Source: Schistosoma mansoni
Taxonomy: Eukaryota > Platyhelminthes > Trematoda > Strigeidida > Schistosomatidae
Direction of reading: 5' to 3'
Length of the DNA: 64,000 nucleotides
Assembly: GCF_000237925.1 (NCBI RefSeq)
Contig: NC_031495.1
Coordinates: 36,735,511-36,799,510, forward strand
Numbering within the stretch: the first letter of the stretch is position 1; each line of letters opens with the position of its first letter. Of this stretch, positions 23,801-35,000 are shown in pieces. The position numbers and the translations under genes are program-made. The notes under the pieces were generated by a model. That model was given only the letters and a program-made list of their open reading frames with translations, did no database searches and had not been told where the DNA came from.

Positions 23801-26800
23801 GTGCAATAATGGTGATCAGTGGTTGTAGACTTTTAGTGTTATGACTCAGAATTATTTTTAATGATACAGACCCATTCACTGTTTGTCTTTCTTTCAACGT
23901 TGAAGTTCAGTACTTCTTAATATATACCTTTCCACTCTGCTTCTTAAACTTGGTTTTAGTGATTAGTCTTTTCTGTTGTTACTTTTACTGCATGATTTCG
24001 ATCTCTTGGTATACACTTAGTTTGATTTGTTCATGTTAATGCGGTATACGAATTTGGGCAAACTCACGTATATACGAGGCTCGACGTTACTGTTAACTGA
24101 CTGAATAAAGGTGGTTTGAAAACCCGAAAAATTGGATGATTTTCTTTAGGACTCCATCTATACATTTTTGTTGACTTCACACAGACATGAAATTTAGACT
24201 CCAAGATTTTCACTAACCATCTTAGATTGAAGTCCAAAAGATATAATGTATCACAGTATTATGTCACTCAGATAGTAAGCGGTTAGTTCTAAGTTCCTTT
24301 TTGTTTCGTTTGGAACGTCTCAATCAACTTGGTTATGAAGAGCAACACGTTCAAGGTGACTTAAACATGTAAAAGCTGTTAGCACAACCACCACTGCTCT
24401 AGACGTATCTCTAGTATTGCGTTGGGAATGTTGAGAACTGCGAAGCATTTTATTTCTTGACTAATGCTCTGATAACGTCCATTTTGTTGTTTTAATTATA
24501 GGGTCCCGAGGTCCCATGGGAATGTGTAAGTTTATGCATCACTTCGTTTTTATGATTTGTGTTTTAGCTTCTGCATAGTTGTCATTTATCACTTTTTATA
24601 GTATCAAGTCGTTTGTTTGGTTAATTTCTTGGAAACTAATCTAGGGGAAAGTCCGTTGGAAAATATCTAGTCGTTCTTGTATTTCAAAGGAATATTAAGC
24701 CTTTGTGTCGGCTTACATTCGCTAAGCTAAATTTTCAGGTTTATTTATTTATTTATTTGAACACATAAATATTGGTACAAAGGAGAACAGAATAAATATG
24801 TGTCACACAAGTCACTTGGTTTGTGCATGGGCTGTGATACTGCCCAAGTGCCCAAACCGAAGTAGGTGGTTTTCTTAGGGAGCCACACCGCGAGTCTTCG
24901 ATCTAAATGTCTGATCCACAAGGCAGTGAAGCAACGTAAGGAGATGCAGTCCCATGGTAGCCAGTGACCAACAGTAGGTTCATACGCCATTTGTTCCCTC
25001 AGGATACTGGAGCCCATGTGCACCATTTGTTTGGAATCAGGGTTTTCCAACTCCCCTAGGTGGACCCTCCGTATCCACCAACCCAGTTAAAGCGTCGGAC
25101 ATTCGCTTTTCGTCCTCTCACTTTCGTAAACAACACCCCCGCTACGAGAAGGCAGTAAGTAAGACTTCTTTGGCGATGGTTTTATGCATGTGGCCATGTG
25201 AGAGCATTTCGAGAGGAAGAGCTGACTCTCCCCACTCGACCGTATCAGAGCATTTTGGGCATATAATAATCAAGGTATTCTTTCGTTAGGTTTCATGTAT
25301 ATTACATGTGTTTTGTGCTACGCAATGCAAGTTATTAGTAGATCATGATCGCTTTGTAATTTGCGATGCTTTTGCTAACAGCTTTAAGTTTTGTTTGCAC
25401 AAAAATACTAATAGGTAGAAATTGAAAGATACACGTTAATTGTTATTTATGCAATATCAGCAGTCATTGCACTATGAATAATTATGTGTTTTTTTGAATC
25501 AGTTCCCGTTAAGGATTTTTTTAATAGATTTTTTATTTAATACCGACCCATGTGTGAAAAATTTTGTTGGATTGTCAGATATCAACTGTGGTGTAGTTGG
25601 TGCAAACATCTAGACTATAGATCATAAAAATGATCATACATATAAGTTCGACGTTATGAGTAAAGCGGGAAGCATATGGCTCATTTGCGACCTATTAAGT
25701 TAGGGGGGTGATTGCCAACATTGTTTGTGATGATAGTTATCCGTCTACTTATGTATACAAGCTTTTTTCCAACTTTTCCAATATTATTAGCACTTATCTT
25801 CCGTCCAACAACAAAAATTCACCTTGGTGTAAAGAATAAGCAAATATACCCATTGTATCATTTCCTCATGTTTGAAAATTTCCACTTTTAGGAAGCGGCA
25901 AGCAGTGTAGGTCGCAGCAGTTTTACTCGTGTTCTAGAAGAGATACCAGTTGTGATTCATAATTCACATCTCGTAAACATCCTTTTGACTGAAATCGTTG
26001 ATAATCAAGAACTGTCGCGATCGGAGCTTTCTACAAATTCATCAATGCTAGATCTGGCCCCACCGCTTCCAAAAGACCATCCTGGTCGTTATTCCACTCT
26101 CAATTTAAGCATGGCCTCTAGTTTAGAACAACAGCTACGTTCTCTTCTTGCGGGTTTAGAAACAGTACATGATTACCAGTATTCATATCAACGTAGTCTA
26201 TCAAAATCTCAAGCTACGGTAGCTGGCAAGGTAAATCAATAAAATTTGTTACTTATTTTGTACCTTCACCAAATTATATGATTGTGAAATACCATAAGGG
26301 AAAACGAATTTTTTGGTCCCAAACGGTTAAGCTTTGGCTATCATTTTTACCTGTTGAACTGCTGGTCGCTCACGGTAAATTGTTAATTAGTTACGCACTA
26401 GTACTCTTAGAGGTATAGTTTTTGCTGTGATTGGTGTTTGTAACTAAACAAAGCGAGCCCCGAATTATTTACAATTTCCAACATTAAACCTGCCTTATTG
26501 CTGATAATGAAGATATTCATCGTTATAGTACAATGGTTAGAATGATAACCATGTATGTAATCACAGCGTACCGTGAGTGACGCTTCATGCGAAAGTCATC
26601 TATACTGTCCAGTAATTTAAACCATTATACTAAGGACAGCAACATTGCGATATGCTGATACATCTTGTCTGTATTCAATTTTATTGATCACAGTTATTCA
26701 TCAACTTAATGTACTACCAATTACATCTGGTGCCACCGATTTGCGAACATTAACTGGAGTAATCCTATTATTGTAAGTGATTGTTGTTCAGTCATGATTT

Positions 26801-27072
26801 TTTGTTCCTGTATTGTTTGTGGATTTCATTTGTATAATATTGCTTCTTTATGTTTGTTTTAACATCTTTTTGTTTTGCACAAGACCGCAACAGAAACACG
26901 TAATCGGGAGTTGGCTCCAATACGTTTGGATACTGCGTTGGTTTCAGCTCAGCTTGATTTCTACTGCAACAGTCTTGCTCAGATGGCAGGTCAAACAATT
27001 GGTAAATTAATGTTAACACAAGCTGTACAAAAAACAAGTTCATCCGGAGCTCCTAAATCTCAAAAAATTTAA
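20565..27072 (+). CDS. EIF3H: Eukaryotic translation initiation factor 3 subunit h
   Basis: MPN-domain subunit of the eIF3 complex, cytosolic, acting in translation initiation. Exons 20565-20825, 20860-21102, 25892-26230 and 26884-27072 all join in phase 0 and give 343 residues; human eIF3h has 352. The first exon has VQVEGKVFLKMIKHYEEE and GVLLGLAQGSQLEITNCFP (human VQIDGLVVLKIIKHYQEE, GVLLGLVVEDRLEITNCFP). The second has DYLNVGFYQAG and GQIGLKAYRLSDD. The third has LEEIPVVIHNSHLVNILL. The last has APIRLDTALVSAQLDFYCN and ends SGAPKSQKI before TAA. As in other eIF3h proteins, the MPN fold shows no JAMM metal-binding HxH motif. Intron 1 is only 34 nt. Intron 2 is 4.8 kb and packed with retroposons; a possible 24-nt exon lies inside it. 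The start is the first ATG of the frame, close to the conserved VQVEG. Confidence 0.93.
20860..21102 (+). CDS. EIF3H: EIF3H exon 2
   Basis: Acceptor TTTGTAG at 20859 was chosen over the later ACAG at 20869 because it keeps phase 0 and gives LQTDYLNVGFYQA, matching human VNIDHLHVGWYQS residue for residue in spacing. Donor GTTTGT after GHK. Confidence 0.88.
21204..21303 (+). mobile_element. VGHW retroposon, 3' tail fragment
   Basis: The last 100 bp of the family (CAGTATCACAGCCCTCACAC to a TTTAAATAATAATAATAA tail), 5'-truncated, in EIF3H intron 2. Confidence 0.75.
21650..22760 (+). mobile_element. Decayed non-LTR LINE with RT remnant, EIF3H intron 2
   Basis: The plus-strand frames include DLEYADDIVLFGEDADKMQS (RT catalytic YADD), then MRFSPSKCKMLLRDWVAS, RVDRFTYLGSLINP and a region like LLYVSETWP with WLGHVLR. 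It ends in a 3' region with ACGTACGTACGAAGTTC and GACTGACTGACC. Several frameshifts and stops. The same 3' end recurs on the minus strand at 28417-28591. Confidence 0.8.
22800..24115 (+). mobile_element. Second decayed non-LTR LINE, EIF3H intron 2
   Basis: A relative of the preceding LINE, lying in tandem and the same orientation. The segment 22920-23184 contains a degenerate RT stretch (GLLLGGSVVDGE, then GEGADKMQSSDYLEQV, equivalent to the DLEYADD region). From 23421 it is nearly identical to 8171-8705. It ends near CTGACTGAATAAAGG at about 24115. Confidence 0.75.
24502..24525 (+). CDS. EIF3H: Candidate 24-nt micro-exon of EIF3H
   Basis: Eight codons (GPEVPWEC) between an acceptor TTTTAATTATAG and a strong GTAAGTTT donor, phase 0 on both sides, so it could be included without shifting the frame. 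Human eIF3h does not need it. The length would become 351 residues. Only the splice signals and phase support it. Confidence 0.25.
24735..25262 (-). mobile_element. VGHW-family retroposon, near full length, EIF3H intron 2
   Basis: Tail of four TTTA-type units at the left, body on the minus strand, frame at 25050-24745 with EPTVGHWLPWDCISLRCF running on into the tail. No clear target duplication was found. Confidence 0.75.
25892..26230 (+). CDS. EIF3H: EIF3H exon 3
   Basis: Acceptor CACTTTTAG, donor GTAAAT, 113 codons, phase 0. It contains LEEIPVVIHNSHLVNILL and then a proline/serine-rich linker (APPLPKDHPGRYS) leading to a probable helix LEQQLRSLLAGLETV. Confidence 0.9.
26884..27072 (+). CDS. 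EIF3H: EIF3H last exon
   Basis: Acceptor TTTGCACAAG, phase 0, 62 codons plus TAA. RLDTALVSAQLDFYCN and IGKLMLTQAVQK match the C-terminal helices of human eIF3h (RMDSLLIAGQINTYCQ, LGKLFMAQALQ). Confidence 0.9.
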   Translation, partial: TATETRNRELAPIRLDTALVSAQLDFYCNSLAQMAGQTIGKLMLTQAVQKTSSSGAPKSQKI

Positions 27073-27105
27073 ACGATACACAGATCTAAATAACTTGTAT
27101 AACAT

Positions 27106-27111
27106 AATAAA
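27106..27111 (+). promoter_or_regulatory. EIF3H polyadenylation signal
   Basis: AATAAA 34 nt after the stop codon; the first such hexamer downstream. Confidence 0.6.
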
Positions 27112-28400
27112 CAAAGTGGTGTTATGTTGATATTTGTTTTCATCTGTATAGTTATTTCTCATTTGATCTTGGTCAAAAGCCTTTCTATTCTTCTCATTGA
27201 TAGTTTTATGAGTTCGTTTCCAAATAGTCAATAACGGTAACACGAGTATCTCTTTAGAAGAGCTCCTCATTGTTCTCTCTTTACTCACAAAGTAATAAAA
27301 AGCCTTATTTTTATTCAACCTAATAAATAATTCGTTAAAATATGTTTCGAAATAAGGGTTCTTCTACTCAGCGATCCCACAATTTAAGGGTTTGACTTGT
27401 TTAACATATATTACTAACAACCTAAATCAGTAAGACCTAATTTTATACTGTTTGTTCACATACCAAGATTCATTTCAATATTTTCTCTTGATACCTATTC
27501 CGTAGATTGTCACTCTCATACAGGTCTAACCTAGTATATTGTTCGTATTCCTATCTTAGTGTCAATGCGTAAATTTATATTTCAATAAAGTTGATATTAC
27601 AATTCAGACATGAAAAGTACTGGTTTGGCAAGAAATTGTTTTAATTACCCACCATGGCTCTACATATAGGCTTTATTCATACATTATAAAATCAGTACCA
27701 ATCAAACGATGGATCCATTAACACAACATTTTATCTATAGATTTAGTAGTGGATTAATCGTAAGATGGATATAAACACAAATTCTTTAGTGATTGTGTAA
27801 TTATGAGAATTAAAAATGGAAGTCGTATCTGTTTGGTACTAGATGGATGGCTGTTCCTCACTTCACTTTAAGGGGTGGTATTCGAGGTACAATGAACTTG
27901 CCTAATTCTCCATACAATTTAACTATCCACGGAAGCCTTTGAGCTGTTAAATACGCAGGTAGCGGAACTCCACAGTTTATCTTTATTTCATACGTTCATT
28001 GTTGGTCGACTGTGAAACGAATATCGTAACCTTGATATATTGGATTCTCTTTAAAGCATTTCTTAAACAACAGGTGTACTAACTCAGTATGATGCACTCT
28101 AATTCCATGCCTTATTTTGTTCACATCGGCTAATTTTTCATGTATACTTTACCATATTAACGCTTAGTAGAACTGACTTGTATTGAATCATTAAAGTTTC
28201 TTTCTCAGTATTTCGAACCTTATCAAATTTCTTCCCACTATTCTACCGAAATAGAGGAAGCATTTTGTTTTTCACCTAATACAATAGTCAATCAGTAAGT
28301 AAACACAAACTTGATGTTCATCCTTATTGTTCCTAGAATCTAGTAGTAATCTATACTAATCTCTCGAACTTCAGGCCTATATGGTCTATCAGTTGAAACA
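27112..28400. other. Convergent intergenic region, EIF3H and DGAT2
   Basis: AT-rich, no exon or repeat recognised. It separates two genes that end toward each other. Confidence 0.45.
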
Positions 28401-28416
28401 ATGACTTATACAGGTT

Positions 28417-28591
28417 CAGTCAGTCACTCACAACGTAGAACTTCGTACGTACGTACATCAGTTCGAGTTGCCATACCACATTAGCACAGAGATGCAGTTG
28501 TCGATTCAAATCCCATAGTGGTAGTAGTAAGAGTATAAGCATTATGTGAAAGATTAGGGTTTGAAGATGTTATTGAAAGAGTATAATGTAT
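28417..28591 (-). mobile_element. 5'-truncated LINE 3' end
   Basis: The reverse complement matches 22565-22750: ATAACATCTTCAAACCCTAA, the GGGATTTGAATCGACAACTG segment and GTACGTACGTACGAAGTTC up to GACTGACTGA. A 9-bp direct repeat ATACAGGTT flanks it at 28408-28416 and 28626-28634, with the inverted segment described next lying between the element and the right-hand copy. Confidence 0.75.
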
Positions 28592-28652
28592 AATGTTACA
28601 AGTCCTCGTAACCTGTATAAGTAAAATACAGGTTACGAGGACTTGTAACATT
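28592..28652. repeat. Perfect 27-bp hairpin at the LINE 5' junction
   Basis: The arms 28592-28618 and 28626-28652 are perfect inverted repeats of 27 bp around the 7-nt loop AAGTAAA. The right arm begins with the target duplication ATACAGGTT, so it is probably original host DNA and the left arm an inverted copy of it. Confidence 0.9.
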
Positions 28653-28877
28653 GACTACGGTACACTATAATACCGATTGATTTGATTAAGCCGTCAAAAT
28701 TCTTTAGTCTTTTATTTCCGATCAGTGTTATGATACATCGCGAATTGTTGTTCCCCATGAGATCATAGAAGAAATGAAAAGAGCCGAAAAATCTTTTCAA
28801 ATGAATGTACATCTTGAAACTGAGAAATAATTGTCATAAATAAAATAATCAGAATCATAAAGTCCTAGATGGTAATG

Positions 28878-28883
28878 TTTATT
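28878..28883 (-). promoter_or_regulatory. DGAT2 polyadenylation signal
   Basis: TTTATT on the plus strand (AATAAA on the minus strand), 50 nt past the stop codon of the minus-strand DGAT2 gene. Confidence 0.5.
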
Positions 28884-28932
28884 GTTTTTTCTGGCTAATA
28901 GAATAAACTGCGAAAACAAGATTATCTCAGCT

Positions 28933-29081
28933 TCAAACAAACATTAGATCTCCATCTGGGTCATAGATTGGTTTGTATTTATTGTAAAGATTTCGAAGTT
29001 CTTCTAGGTATAATTCTTTCAGCACTGATATTTGTTCTCTTGTTGGATTTGGGTTTTTTTCACATGGTATTGGCCGTCCAA
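28933..29081 (-). CDS. DGAT2: DGAT2-like exon 4
   Basis: Acceptor AAAAAAG at 29082-29083 with the pyrimidine run further upstream. The split codon gives NTV-I-GRPI, paralleling TTVVGEPI of human DGAT2. Ends [21 protein letters not shown], stop at 28933-28935. Confidence 0.85.
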
Positions 29082-32000
29082 CTTTTTTATTTTGGTAGAA
29101 AAAAGACATTTTGTAGTTAAGAGACAAGAACCTAAACAATAATTTTGATAGTTTTAGTTTATAGATTGTATTTGTATTATAAGTGGGTTTTAACGTCTCC
29201 TAGGTTGCTTATCTCCACCTGTAGCTCCTCCGAGGGCTACTGCCGGTCTCAAGCCCGGGTAAAGGAGGAGGGTTAGGCATGCGATTAGCGACCCCATCCT
29301 GTAGAAAACCAACTCGCTAAAAAAAGCTAACCAGAAAATTATTAAGGTTGCTGATCTGGTGTTCTATTTAGGACTAGTGATTTTACAACCTGTCAGATGT
29401 ACTAATGGGATTCCAGTTTTGCTATATTCTAGTGAAATGTACTTTACTTGGTTTTCTTGTTAACGATTCAGGTATACAGACAAAATCTGACTGTACAGAT
29501 AATAATTAAGGGCATTTTATATAATCGGTTTCTTTCTTTTTGAAGGCTAATGATAGAACAAGTATAAAGTAGTCTAGTATATTAACGAGATTGATCATTT
29601 TGGTTGAAATAATTCGCAATAAGAGTATAATTCACAGAATACCATTTATTGTACGTTTCCACAACAGACAGTAGACATTGTACCAACTACCCGGTAGTTT
29701 GTCTTCTAGTCTCGTATTATTGGAAATATATGAGAATTCTGAGTGTAATTTCGAGACCCAAGTTAAACTGCATGACAGCCAACCAATCAGTTTGGAGCCT
29801 TGTAGTTTAAAGTGAAAAAGACTTATGAATTGTAATAAGTATTGCTGGCTCTTATTTCCAGTCCTTAATCAGATCTCAGCGACTTTGAAATGACAATATA
29901 TAGCGACTGGACACCGGGTTTTGTTAGCATTTGTAGCTGTCCTATATTAGAACGTCCAATTAAACTCTTGGGCACATCTGTTGGTGTAATTTTCACTGTA
30001 TTGAGATTATCCTCACTAAGCTTTCTGGTTGTTCGATTCGTCTGAGATAGCTAGAAAAGATTACTAATTATATTAAGTAAACTTTATTGTGACCACTGGA
30101 TTATTTTGTTTCATGAATTCGAAAATATTTTAAATGATATGTATTTGTTTAACTTACTGACTGTGTTTACATCTGTCCGATAAGGCAGTAAAAATCGAGC
30201 ATAAAAGAAAGGAGGTGAGAATGTTGCCATTTCCGTAAATCGATTTTGGAAGTATCGTATGCAACTCCCTTCAGGATTGTACACTTGTTTAAACATATTC
30301 GGTTCGCCAAACGATACACACGGTACTAAGTGCGACCTAAACGAAACCATAGGAGTAAGATATTTAATTAGCTAACAAACAGTTTGGGACTTTCAGAATT
30401 GGAAAATAATTATCAGGTTTTCCCACTAATTAAGCTTAAATTGTCTCCAATATCTCTTTACGTTAGTTCTAGTAAAATTAGTGGCTGTTTTTCACCGAAA
30501 TCTAATTGAAAGTGTTTCAAAAATCACCATTTCCCTTCTGATTTACTACTCAATCACTGAACACTAATATCAAGTCCTATCCCTTCTAGTAAGTGGATTC
30601 CATCAACCAAGTTACACCAAACTAAGTGACTCGATGCATTTGGATTTTAGATGTCTGTAAAAAGTATAATTTGTCTTCTTTTTAATAGAAATATATTGTC
30701 TTTATTGAATTGCTATTTCACCTGAATCGGAAAATACTGCCAGATTGACTGCGATTTTCATTCGCCCAATTTTAAAGTTCTCGTAAATTTTACGATTATT
30801 GTATAATCCATATATTTCTAGACCCTCAAGTAGCATATTTGAATTAAGTTCAATATCGTCAGTTTGTAAATTTTTGAAAATAATTCAATATGATACTTAC
30901 CCAGTCATTAATGCTAACTTGAAAAAGCCGTATCGTCGATTAGTGTGGAAGACATATTTTCCAGGACGTGAATCTAATGCTTCAGGAGCACCACCCAAAA
31001 GAACGACAACGAAATTTCCTGTATTTCCACATTGTTGAGGATCAAGAAGGTATGAAAGTCCTTTGTATGTTGCCGCTACAAGATCTGAATAATAAAAAAA
31101 TATAAATCAGTCAGTATACTGGTTTGTTTAATCAAATAACATCCATCATGGGAAAATTCAGTACGAAATAAAGTCCACTTTAGAGTCTTGGAAACTAGGG
31201 AAATGGAAGAGATAAATAAACCATTTAACTGTATTCGATACAGCTCTCAACCGTAGGACAAAAAAAACTAATGACACTTTATTTGAACTTTCTCCCGATT
31301 CCTGTGGTTCAGCTCTTGAATGAACAAAAGTAACGAAGGACATGTAATCTACATTCATCTCAGTAATGACCATTTCCTTCAGCTAAGTTACGGTGATAAA
31401 GTTTTACTACTTAATAATTGAAAGTAGTATCCTAAATCTTGAAAATGTTGCCGGGTATTCATGCTTTGAACCAGGAAAATTGCTTATCGTAAGCGATAAT
31501 ATCTAACTTTAGCGAATACTTTCGTACGATTTCCAAAGTGCGTTCTATGTATGGATATCGTACTGATATTTTCGTAACGGTTAAGCTCCATACATAAAAT
31601 TTTATCAAAGTTTGAGAGTACGTTTCCACAAAAATTAATGCGAAAACAAACAAAAATACATTTGCTAAAATGTCAACAATCGAAATTTAAGTAGCGTAAA
31701 AGTTTGGTCTGATTATCTTGTTTAATTAAGTGAAGTTTAGGGATGGGATTTCAAAATAAGGACAATAAAGTTGAGTCTATGGAAGTAAATGTTGCAAGAG
31801 TTAACTATAAATATGATGGGGACGTCTAGACAGCTGAATTTAATTGTGTAAGAAAGCAGTTGTCGAAACATACTCAGTAACCAAAGGATATCAAGTTAAC
31901 TTCAACATAAAGTATACTCTTCAATAAGTATCTGTCACATAGATTGATAGAAAAACTACTACAAAATGAGAAAGTTCTAACAATCTTTATAGATGGGATG

Positions 32001-35000
32001 AAGGGTAGTTATCTTTTAGGAGGAGTTTTGTTCCCTGCGCCAGGTGGTGTGGTCGTGGCGCTCTCATTATTCTTCTGAACAAAATCAGCACAAACTTCAG
32101 GTAGAGGTGAAGTGTTCGGATTTCTCAACAAATTAATTCCAGATTGTCCTGTCGACCTCGATCTTGACATTTACCTGACTGCTGTATCCATAAAACATAA
32201 ATATTCAAATAATTTATAATCAATTATCATCTACTCTTAACTCCACCTGTAGCTCCTCTGGGGGTTACTGCTGGTCCCAAGCCCGGGTAAAGGAGGAGGG
32301 TTGGGCATGGGGTTAGCGACCCCATCCCGTAGAAAACCAACTCTCTAAAAAAACGCTAACCAGAAAAAATCATTCAAACCATTCAAACTCTGCCCTGGTA
32401 GTAGAAGGAATAATTATGACGTCTCATGATGAAAGCCGAGTTCCTTCGGAAGTCATGAGGCCTATGCACCTTCTTACAACCAGAGCAACAATTTTTATAG
32501 GTACATGGAATGTCCGAACAATGTGGGAGACCGGAAGAGTCTTCCAAATTGCTGCAGAAATGAGAAAATACAACCTGGAGGTGCTTGGAATCAGCGAAAC
32601 ACATTGGAAGCAGGTTGGACAACAACGACTATCTTCAAGAGAACTTCTGTTATACTCCGGTCATGAAGAAGAAAATGCCCCACATACACAAGGAGTTGCA
32701 TTGATGCTGTCCAGAAAAGCACAAAATGCACTTATTGGATGGGAATCTCATGAACCGAGGATCATCAAAGCCTCCTTCAAAACAAAGAAAGAGGACATTA
32801 CAATGAACGTCATCCAGTGCGATGTACCTGCCAACAATTACAATGAAGACGCTAAAGACCAATTCTACGATAGGCTGCAGTTGATCTTCGAGAAGTGCCC
32901 AACCAAGGACCTGACCATTCTGATGGGAGATTTCAATGCCAAGGTTGGAAAGGACAACACTGGATACGAAGACGTCATAGGACGACATGGACTGGGAGAA
33001 AGGAACGAAAATGGTGAGAGATTTGCAAACCTATGTGCCTTCAATAAACTGGTCATAGGTGGCACCATATTCCCACACAAAAAGATACACAAAGCTACTT
33101 GGATTTCACCGGATCACACTACACAGAATCAAATCGACCATATCTGCATCAACAAAAAGTTCAGGAGGACGATGGAGGATGTGAGAACCAGGAGAGGAGC
33201 TGATATAGCATCCGATCATCATTTACTGGTCGCCAAGATGAAACTAAAACTTAAGAAGCAGTGGACAACGGCGCGGACAACATCACAAAAGTTTAATACG
33301 GCCTTTCTTCGAGATGCTGACAAACTCAACAAATTCAAGATAGCCCTCAGCAACAGGTTCCAGGCCTTTCATGATCTACTCAATGGAGAGGGAACTACAA
33401 TGGAGAGCAACTGGAAAGGTATCAAGGAGGCAATCGTTTCAACATGTCAGGAGGTTCTGGGCCAAAAGAAGCACCATCACAAGGAATGGATCACTGTTGG
33501 TACACTGGATAAGATTGAAGAGAGGAGGAACAAGAAGGCAGCAATCAATATCAGCCGAACCAGAGCGGAAAAAGCCAAGGCACAAGCCGAATACACAGAG
33601 GCAAACAAGCAAGTGAAGAGGAGCATCAGAACCGACAAACGTAAATATGTGGACGATTTAGCGATGACAGCGGAAAAGGCTGCAAGAGAGGAAAACATGA
33701 GACAACTGTATGATACAACAAAGAAACTTGCTGGAAATTACCGTAAGCCAGAAAGACCAGTGATAACTAGGGAATTAAAAATAATCACCGACATTGAAGA
33801 ACAACGAAACAGGTGGGTAGAACACTTCAAAGAACTCTTGAATCGACCAGCTCCACTGAACCCACCCAACGTCGAAGCAGCACCCACGGACCTCCCAATC
33901 GATATTGGCCCACCAACAATTGAAGAGATCAGCATGGCCATTAAACAAGTCAAGAGTGGCAAAGCAGCGGGACCAGACAACATTCCGGCAGAGGCACTGA
34001 AAGCAAATGTAACAGCAACTGCAAAGATACTCCACGTCCTCTTTAGTAAGATTTGGGACGAAGAACATGTACCAACAGACTGGAAAAAGGGACTTCTGAT
34101 CAAGATACCAAAGAAAGGCGAACTCAGCAAGTGCGAAAACTACAGGGGCATCACTCTCCTCTCAATACCAGGAAAAGTCTTCAACAGAGTATTGTTAAAC
34201 AGGATGAAGGATTCCGTGGACGCCCAACTTCGAGATCAACAAGCTGGATTTCGTAAGGATAGATCGTGCACAGATCAAATCGCAACTCTACGTATCATTG
34301 TGGAACAATCAATCGAATGGAATTCATCACTCTACATCAACTTCATTGACTACAAGAAGGCATTTGATAGCGTGGACAGGACGACACTATGGAGGCTTCT
34401 TCGACATTACGGCGTTCCTGAGAAGATAGTCAACATCATACGGAACTCCTATGATGGACTAAACTGCCAAATCGTCCACGGAGGACAACTCACCGAATCG
34501 TTTGAAGTAAAGACCGGTGTTAGACAAGATTGCTTACTCTCACCCTTTCTCTTTCTCCTGGTCATCGACTGGATCATGAAGACGTCAACATCTGCAGGAA
34601 AGCACGGGATACAGTGGACAGGCAGGATGCAGCTTGACGATTTAGACTTCGCAGATGATCTGGCTCTTCTATCACAAACGCAACAACAAATGCAGGAGAA
34701 AACGACCAGTGTAGCAGCAGCCTCAGCAGCAGTAGGTCTCAATATAAACAAAGGGAAAAGCAAGACTCTCCGATACAATACGATATGCACCAATCAAATT
34801 ACACTTGACGGAGAAGCTTTGGAAGATGTGGAAACCTTTACATATCTGGGCAGCATCATTGATGAACACGGTGGATCAGATGCAGATGTGAGGGCGAGGA
34901 TCGGCAAAGCAAGAGCAGCATATCTGCAACTGAAGAACATCTGGAACTCAAAACAATTGTCAACCAACACCAAGGTTAGAATTTTCAATACAAATGTCAA

